A stretch of 64,000 nt of DNA from Psychromarinibacter halotolerans (GTDB lineage Bacteria; Pseudomonadota; Alphaproteobacteria; Rhodobacterales; Rhodobacteraceae), in assembly GCF_029168315.1 (NCBI RefSeq), contig NZ_JARGYD010000010.1, positions 1-64,000 on the forward strand, read 5' to 3'. A program made the translations under genes and the position numbers. Positions 59,518 to 64,000 of this stretch are shown piece after piece. Position 1 is the first letter of the stretch; the number at the start of each line of letters is the position of its first letter. Below the pieces are notes generated by a model, which had not been told where the DNA came from, did not search any database, and saw only the letters and a program-made list of their open reading frames with translations.

Positions 59518-60663
59518 ATGGCGCTTGCGACACCCGCCGAAATCGCCGATGGCATGGACGGCATCCTGCGAACCACAAGTCCCGCCCGGCGCGAGGCCTT
59601 GCTGGACAGTCCTTGCATCCAGAACCACGCGGCCTTCCTTTCGGAAGCGCCGGACGGTGTGCACTGTCTGTGGTTCGGCGGCTCTCTGGAGGGGAAGTCG
59701 GACATCTCCATCTATCGTTCATCACTCACGGATTCCGGCTGGGAAAAGGCGGTCCGGGTCACTGACGACCCGGACCGTTCCGAACAGAACCCGGTGGAAT
59801 TCGACGCCCCTGACGGGCGCCGTCTGCTGCTGCACACCGCGCAGCCCGGCGGCAATCAGGATCGGTGCGTCGTGCGGATGCGCGTGCTGGGCGAGACGCC
59901 GGAGGACCTGACGCTGCCCGCCGGCACCTTCATCCGCGGCCCGGTCCACGTCCGGTCCGACGGGGCGTGGATGCTGCCGCTGTTCCGCTGCGTGTCCCGT
60001 CCGGGCGAGAAGTGGACCGGCAGCCACGACACCGCCGCGCTGGCGATCAGCACCGATAGCGGCGCGACATGGCGCGAGATCGAGGTTCCCGGGTCCATCG
60101 GCTGCGTGCACATGACGCTGGTGCCGCTGGGCGGTGCCCGGTGGGCGGCCTTCTTCCGCCGCCGGCAGGCCGATTTCGTCTACCGCACCGACAGCGAGGA
60201 CGACGGCGAAAGCTGGTCGGTCCCGCAGGCCACCGACGTGCCCAACAACAACTCGTCCATCTCGGTGATCCGCCTTGCGGACGGCCGGATCGCGATGGCC
60301 TGCAACCCGACCAACGCCGCCGAGCATCCCGAGGCCCGGCGCGAGTCGCTGTACGACGAACTGGGCGAGGCTGACGACCGGCCCAACGCCAGCGGCGGCT
60401 GCAACCCTACGTGGGGCGTGCCGCGTGCGCCGATGACCCTGTGCTTTTCCGAGGACGAGGGCAAAACCTTCCCGGTGCGCCTGACGGTCGAGGACGGCCC
60501 CGGCTCTTGCCTGCACAACAACTCGGTTGACGGCAGCAACAAGGAAATGTCCTACCCCTCGCTGATCCAGGCGACGGACGGCACCCTGCACCTCGCCTAT
60601 ACCTACCACCGGCGCGCCATCAAGCACGTGGCGCTAGGCCCCGAATGGCTGGAGCAGCAATGA
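59518..60663 (+). CDS. Sialidase-like BNR-repeat protein (cytoplasmic)
   Basis: This 381-residue beta-propeller-like protein has Asp-box motifs (S-x-D-x-G-x-T/S-W): STDSGATW, SEDDGESW and a weaker SEDEGKTF. It resembles the sialidase/neuraminidase superfamily, but I see no FRIP motif at the N-terminus and no signal peptide, so an extracellular sialidase is unlikely. Start ATG 59518 follows GGAAAGA; an ATG at 59485 is upstream of it. It is coupled by ATGA to pdxA2. It may act on an imported acidic sugar or its lactone; the true activity is unknown. Confidence 0.78.
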   Translation: MALATPAEIADGMDGILRTTSPARREALLDSPCIQNHAAFLSEAPDGVHCLWFGGSLEGKSDISIYRSSLTDSGWEKAVRVTDDPDRSEQNPVEFDAPDGRRLLLHTAQPGGNQDRCVVRMRVLGETPEDLTLPAGTFIRGPVHVRSDGAWMLPLFRCVSRPGEKWTGSHDTAALAISTDSGATWREIEVPGSIGCVHMTLVPLGGARWAAFFRRRQADFVYRTDSEDDGESWSVPQATDVPNNNSSISVIRLADGRIAMACNPTNAAEHPEARRESLYDELGEADDRPNASGGCNPTWGVPRAPMTLCFSEDEGKTFPVRLTVEDGPGSCLHNNSVDGSNKEMSYPSLIQATDGTLHLAYTYHRRAIKHVALGPEWLEQQ

Positions 60664-61595
60664 TCGGCATCACGATGGGAGACCCCGCCGGGGTCGGGCC
60701 CGAAGTCACCCTGAAGGCGGTCGACGCCATGTCCCCCGAGGACCAAGCGCAGACCCGCATCTTCGGCTGCCGTGCAACGCTTGAGGCGGCGCAAAAGGCC
60801 GTGGGCACCAGCGTCGATCTTGACGCGGTGCTGATCGACATCCCCGTCGAGGGCGCCCCGCTGCCCTTCGGCGTCGAAGATCCCCGCGCGGGCGATGCCG
60901 CCTTCCGCTTCGTCGAGGCGGCTGTCCGCGCCGCCGAGGCGAACGAGATCGGCTGCATCGTGACCGCACCGCTGAACAAGGCGACGCTGAACGCGGCGGG
61001 TCATCACTATGACGGCCACACCGGGATGCTGGCGCACCTGACCGGCCAACCGAAGGCATGGATGATCCTTGCCTCGGACAAGCTGAAGGTGATCCACGTT
61101 TCGACCCACGTCTCGCTGAAAGACGCGATCGACCGCGCGACGCCGGAACAGATCCTGAAGACCATCCGCATCGGCAACGACCACCTGAAGCGCATCGGCT
61201 ATGACAAGCCGCGCATCGCCGTCGCGGGCATCAACCCGCATTGCGGCGAAGGCGGGCTGTTCGGCACCGAGGATGACGTGCAGGTCGTCCCCGCCGTGAA
61301 GGCCGCGCAGGAAGAGGGCATCGACGCGCATGGCCCGATTTCGGCCGACACGCTGTTTCACCGCGCCTACAACGGCGCCTTCGACCTGATCGTCGCGCAG
61401 TACCACGACCAAGGGCACATCCCGGTCAAGCTGGTCGCCTTCGACACCGGGGTGAACGTCACGCTGGGACTGCCGATCGACCGCACCTCGGTCGACCACG
61501 GCACCGCCTTCGACATCGCGGGCAAAGGCATCGCGAACCACGAGAACATGGTCCACGCCATCGCATACGCACGAAAGCTGGCTGCCGGGCGCTGA
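60660..61595 (+). CDS. pdxA2: PdxA2-type 4-phospho-threonate/erythronate dehydrogenase
   Basis: This 311-residue protein of the PdxA family has GITMGDPAGVGPEVTLKA at the N-terminus and metal-site histidines in HHYDGHTGMLAHLTG and QYHDQGHIPVKL. PdxA2 members act in four-carbon sugar-acid catabolism, oxidatively decarboxylating 4-phospho-D-threonate or erythronate to dihydroxyacetone phosphate. The context here is catabolic, not pyridoxine synthesis. The usual DUF1537 kinase partner is not in the window. ATGA overlap with the preceding gene. Confidence 0.85.
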   Translation: MIGITMGDPAGVGPEVTLKAVDAMSPEDQAQTRIFGCRATLEAAQKAVGTSVDLDAVLIDIPVEGAPLPFGVEDPRAGDAAFRFVEAAVRAAEANEIGCIVTAPLNKATLNAAGHHYDGHTGMLAHLTGQPKAWMILASDKLKVIHVSTHVSLKDAIDRATPEQILKTIRIGNDHLKRIGYDKPRIAVAGINPHCGEGGLFGTEDDVQVVPAVKAAQEEGIDAHGPISADTLFHRAYNGAFDLIVAQYHDQGHIPVKLVAFDTGVNVTLGLPIDRTSVDHGTAFDIAGKGIANHENMVHAIAYARKLAAGR

Positions 61596-61623
61596 CCCGG
61601 CAAAAGGCCAAAGGGAGGAAGAC

Positions 61624-62529
61624 TTGAACCACGCAATCCAAGGCGTTCACTGCGCCGCCGCTACGCCTGTCGATGCCGACGGGCGGCCCGACCTGCCGCT
61701 GTACGTCGATCACTGCACGAAGCTGATCGAAGAAGGCTGCCACGGCATCGCCATGCTGGGCACCACCGGCGAGGCGAACAACTTTGCGGCCAAGGACCGG
61801 ATGGCGCTGCTGGACGGGCTGATCGAAGGCGGGCTGGAACCCGGCACCATCCTGCCCGGCACCTCGACCCCCAACATCCCGGAAACGATCGAACTTTCGT
61901 CCCACGCGGTGAAGGCCGGTGCGAAGGGCGTCGTGCTGCTGCCGCCGTATTACTACAAGGGCGTCAGCGACGAGGGGCTGTACCGCTTCTATTCGCGCGT
62001 GATCGAGGGCGTCGGCGACGACGCGATGCGGATGGTGTTCTATCACATCCCGCAGGTCACGCAGATCCCGATCTCGCACGACCTGATCGAACGCCTGATG
62101 GACGCCTTCCCCGGTATCGTCGTGGGGATCAAGGATTCGTCCGGCGATCTCGAGAACATGAAAACCATGTGCGACCGCTTCCCCAAACTGGGCGTGCTGG
62201 CCGGGGCCGACCCGATGATGCTGCCGCTGCTGCGCGTCGGCGGGGCGGGCTGCATCACCGCCACCTCGAACCTGCGCGCCGACATGCTGCGCGTGGTCTG
62301 GGAAACGTGGGACAAGCCCGGCCGCGAGGCCGAGGTCGAGTCCGCGCAGGACACGATCAACGAATGGCGCACGCTGTCGAACAGCTATGTCCAGCTGCCC
62401 ACCGTGAAGGCGATGATCGCCCGATCGCGTGGCAACGACGGCTGGATGCGGGTGCTTCCGCCGCTGGTCGAGGTCACCGAGACCGAGCGCGATGCGATCT
62501 GGGCCGAGATGGAGAAGCTGGGGGGCTGA
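61624..62529 (+). CDS. DapA/NAL-superfamily class I lyase or dehydratase
   Basis: This 301-residue TIM barrel has the ketoacid-binding GTTGE (46-50), catalytic Tyr140 (FYHIPQ) and the Schiff-base lysine Lys170 (VGIKDSSGD). Members include dihydrodipicolinate synthase, N-acetylneuraminate lyase and sugar-acid dehydratases/aldolases. Its position between pdxA2 and an alcohol dehydrogenase argues for a catabolic sugar-acid aldolase rather than lysine synthesis. The start is a TTG at 61624 with an excellent AGGGAGG; there is no nearby ATG. Confidence 0.87.
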   Translation: MNHAIQGVHCAAATPVDADGRPDLPLYVDHCTKLIEEGCHGIAMLGTTGEANNFAAKDRMALLDGLIEGGLEPGTILPGTSTPNIPETIELSSHAVKAGAKGVVLLPPYYYKGVSDEGLYRFYSRVIEGVGDDAMRMVFYHIPQVTQIPISHDLIERLMDAFPGIVVGIKDSSGDLENMKTMCDRFPKLGVLAGADPMMLPLLRVGGAGCITATSNLRADMLRVVWETWDKPGREAEVESAQDTINEWRTLSNSYVQLPTVKAMIARSRGNDGWMRVLPPLVEVTETERDAIWAEMEKLGG

Positions 62530-62549
62530 CCCCCGAGGGAAGAGACAAG

Positions 62550-62627
62550 GGCAGCGCCGGCCCGAGGGGTGGCGCACAAGCGCCGCCCCGTGGGGGCGGG
62601 TCGGCGCTGCCCGGCGTTGCCGCCGGG
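62550..62627. repeat. Compound GC-rich palindrome between the lyase and dehydrogenase genes
   Basis: The outer arm GGCAGCGCCGGCCCG (62550-62564) pairs with CGGGTCGGCGCTGCC (62597-62611). Nested inside is GGGGTGGCGC-ACAA-GCGCCGCCCC (62566-62589). A second hairpin, CCCGGCG-TTGC-CGCCGGG (62610-62627), abuts it. It fills most of the 156-bp gap in the operon. It may be an interspersed element or an mRNA processing or attenuation structure. Confidence 0.75.
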
Positions 62628-62685
62628 CGGACGCTTTGAACTAAGCGCCGCACTGAACAAGAGAACCCGCCAGAGGGAGGAATAC

Positions 62686-63807
62686 ATGGACATTTCCCGC
62701 GCGATCACCCTGCACCTGCCCAAGCGGATCGAGATCGGCAAGGGCGCCGCCGCCCGCCTTGGCGACTGGGCGAAACCCTACGCCCGCGTCTTCGTCGTGG
62801 CCCAGCCCGTCACCGCGCCGATGGTCGATAAACTTGGCCTGTCCGGGGACGTCAGCGTCTTCACCGACGTGGCGCCCGAGCCGAAGGACACCGACCTGAC
62901 CGCCGCGCTGGAGGCCGCCCGCGCCCACAAGCCCGACCTTATTATCGGTCTGGGTGGCGGTTCGGTCATGGACGTGGCCAAGCTGGTGGCGGTGCTGTGG
63001 GACAGCGAACAGTCGCTGGCCGACGTCGCGGGGCCGAACAAGGTCGCGAAGAAATGTTCGGACCTCGCGCAGATCGCCACCACTGCCGGCACCGGGTCCG
63101 AAGGCGGCATCCGCGCGCTGGTGACCAACAGCGAAACCAACGCCAAGACCGCCGTGGAAAGCCCGCTGATGGTGGCCGACATCGCGGTGCTGGACCCCGA
63201 TCTGACGATGACGGTGCCCGCTGCCGTGACCGCAGCCACCGGCGTCGATGCGCTGGCCCACTGCGTCGAGGCCTTCACCAACGTCAACGCTCACCCGCTG
63301 ATCGACGGCTATGCCCGCATGGGGATGACGCTTGCGGGCAAGTTCCTGAAACGCGCGGTCGAGAACGGCGACGATGCCGAGGCGCGGGCCGGGATGCTGA
63401 TGGCGTCGTTCTACGGCGGCCTGTGCCTTGGCCCCGTGAACACCGCAGCGGGCCACGCGCTGGCCTATCCGCTGGGCAGCCACGCCAACCTGCCGCATGG
63501 CATCTCTAACGCGCTGATCTTCCCGCATGTTCTGGCGTTCAACGCGCCGTCGGTGCCGGAAAAGACCGCCGAGGTGCTGGAAGCCCTTGGCCTGCCGGCC
63601 TCTGCTGATCCGGCCGAGGTGCTGGACAGTGCGTCGGGCTTCTGCCGCGATCTTGGGATCGACATGGCGCTGCGCAGCCACGGCGTGACGGCGAACGATC
63701 TGCGGCCTTGGGCGGAAGAGGCGCACGGCATCCGGCGCCTGATGGACAACAACCCGCGCGACATGAGCGTGGACGATGTCGAAGAGATCTATCGCGCGGC
63801 CTTCTGA
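62686..63807 (+). CDS. Iron-containing (group III) alcohol dehydrogenase
   Basis: This 373-residue enzyme has the NAD loop IIGLGGGSVMDVAKLV (about 86-101), the metal-site block GVDALAHCVEAF and the second block NTAAGHALAYPLGSHANLPHGISNALIFPHV with the histidine ligands. It interconverts an alcohol and an aldehyde or ketone. GGGAGG precedes the ATG at good spacing; the longer frame runs through the palindrome and is rejected. It is the fourth gene of the sialidase-like/pdxA2 cluster. Confidence 0.9.
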   Translation: MDISRAITLHLPKRIEIGKGAAARLGDWAKPYARVFVVAQPVTAPMVDKLGLSGDVSVFTDVAPEPKDTDLTAALEAARAHKPDLIIGLGGGSVMDVAKLVAVLWDSEQSLADVAGPNKVAKKCSDLAQIATTAGTGSEGGIRALVTNSETNAKTAVESPLMVADIAVLDPDLTMTVPAAVTAATGVDALAHCVEAFTNVNAHPLIDGYARMGMTLAGKFLKRAVENGDDAEARAGMLMASFYGGLCLGPVNTAAGHALAYPLGSHANLPHGISNALIFPHVLAFNAPSVPEKTAEVLEALGLPASADPAEVLDSASGFCRDLGIDMALRSHGVTANDLRPWAEEAHGIRRLMDNNPRDMSVDDVEEIYRAAF

Positions 63808-63833
63808 GGGCCGCGCGACAAATCGGATCTGGA

Positions 63834-64000
63834 TCAGATCAGGCCTTCGGCCTTGAACAGTTCCTTCAGATCGGCTTCGGGGCGCGGGCCCATGTGGCCG
63901 ATCACCTCTTTCGCGGCGACGCAGCCCATCTTGCCGCAGGTCGCAAGGTCGGCGCCGGTGACATAACCGTACAGGAACCCGGCGGCGAACTGGTCGCCCG
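63834..64000 (-). CDS. PfkB-family (adenosine kinase-like) sugar kinase, C-terminal part
   Basis: Only the last 55 codons are in the window. They begin within GDQFAAGFLYGYVTG, the PfkB signature 2 with the catalytic aspartate in GD, and end ELFKAEGLI. The phrasing is that of alphaproteobacterial adenosine-kinase-like carbohydrate kinases. It is convergent with the alcohol dehydrogenase, 26 bp apart, so it is probably not part of that cluster. Confidence 0.85.
   Translation of the reverse strand, partial: GDQFAAGFLYGYVTGADLATCGKMGCVAAKEVIGHMGPRPEADLKELFKAEGLI

Noticed and set aside
59518..60663. Secreted sialidase (virulence-type neuraminidase)
   Set aside because: No signal peptide, no FRIP motif and only two to three Asp boxes; superfamily resemblance alone does not support that activity.
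60660..61595. Pyridoxine biosynthesis gene pdxA
   Set aside because: Operon context with a lyase, alcohol dehydrogenase and sialidase-like protein, and no pdxJ or ksgA neighbour, favours the catabolic PdxA2 role.

Overview
The window looks like chromosomal DNA from a marine or soil alphaproteobacterium of the Rhodobacteraceae (Roseobacter/Paracoccus type). The evidence is a uniformly high GC content, ATGA/GTGA-coupled operons, and family-typical gene sets: nasST with an ABC-type nitrate transporter, DUF484-xerC, pcs for phosphatidylcholine, YcjX/YcjF, and a Hint-domain protein. It is mostly ordinary core genome carrying three catabolic or assimilatory clusters and several families of palindromic repeats. 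No phage, plasmid, CRISPR, rRNA or tRNA was recognised.

Region by region: 1-100 is a 10-bp tandem repeat. 0.3-3.2 kb is a ycjX-GNAT-ycjF operon. 3.2-13.4 kb holds housekeeping and stress genes (EamA and LysE exporters with ArgP, map, asd, pepF, nfeD/qmcA, a small zinc-finger protein, a periplasmic glutathione peroxidase). 13.7-16.6 kb holds lepA followed by an array of REP palindromes around a frameshifted REP-associated tyrosine transposase (RAYT). 16.7-18.8 kb holds a secreted protein of unknown function and a GT87-like membrane glycosyltransferase.

18.8-27.6 kb is a hydroxycinnamate (ferulate/p-coumarate type) cluster: an acyl-CoA synthetase diverges from a seven-gene operon of crotonase, MarR regulator, amidohydrolase, TRAP transporter (PQM) and acyl-CoA dehydrogenase.

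28.7-42.7 kb is a complete assimilatory nitrate cluster: nasT-nasS, then a leader carrying a convincing two-hairpin ANTAR target and an intrinsic terminator, then nrtA, nrtB, a double-ATPase nrtC, an unusual three-repeat GAF-like protein, nirB, nirD, nasA and a YbiB-type phosphoribosyltransferase-fold protein. Nitrate would be imported by NrtABC, reduced by NasA to nitrite and by NirBD to ammonium. NasS senses nitrate or nitrite and releases NasT to antiterminate the leader. BIME-like palindromes lie between nrtA and nrtB and also inside the 5' end of nasA, where they are translated.

43-49 kb is core: DUF484, xerC, acetyltransferase, pcs, Hint protein, ogt, VOC protein, yghU. 49-57 kb is an operon of a Dpp/Opp-type ABC importer with three 2-hydroxyacid dehydrogenases, divergent from a LysR gene across a clear T-N11-A operator. 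59.5-63.8 kb is a cluster of a BNR/sialidase-like cytoplasmic protein, PdxA2, a DapA/NAL-superfamily lyase and an iron alcohol dehydrogenase, whose substrate I cannot assign. The window ends in a PfkB-family kinase.
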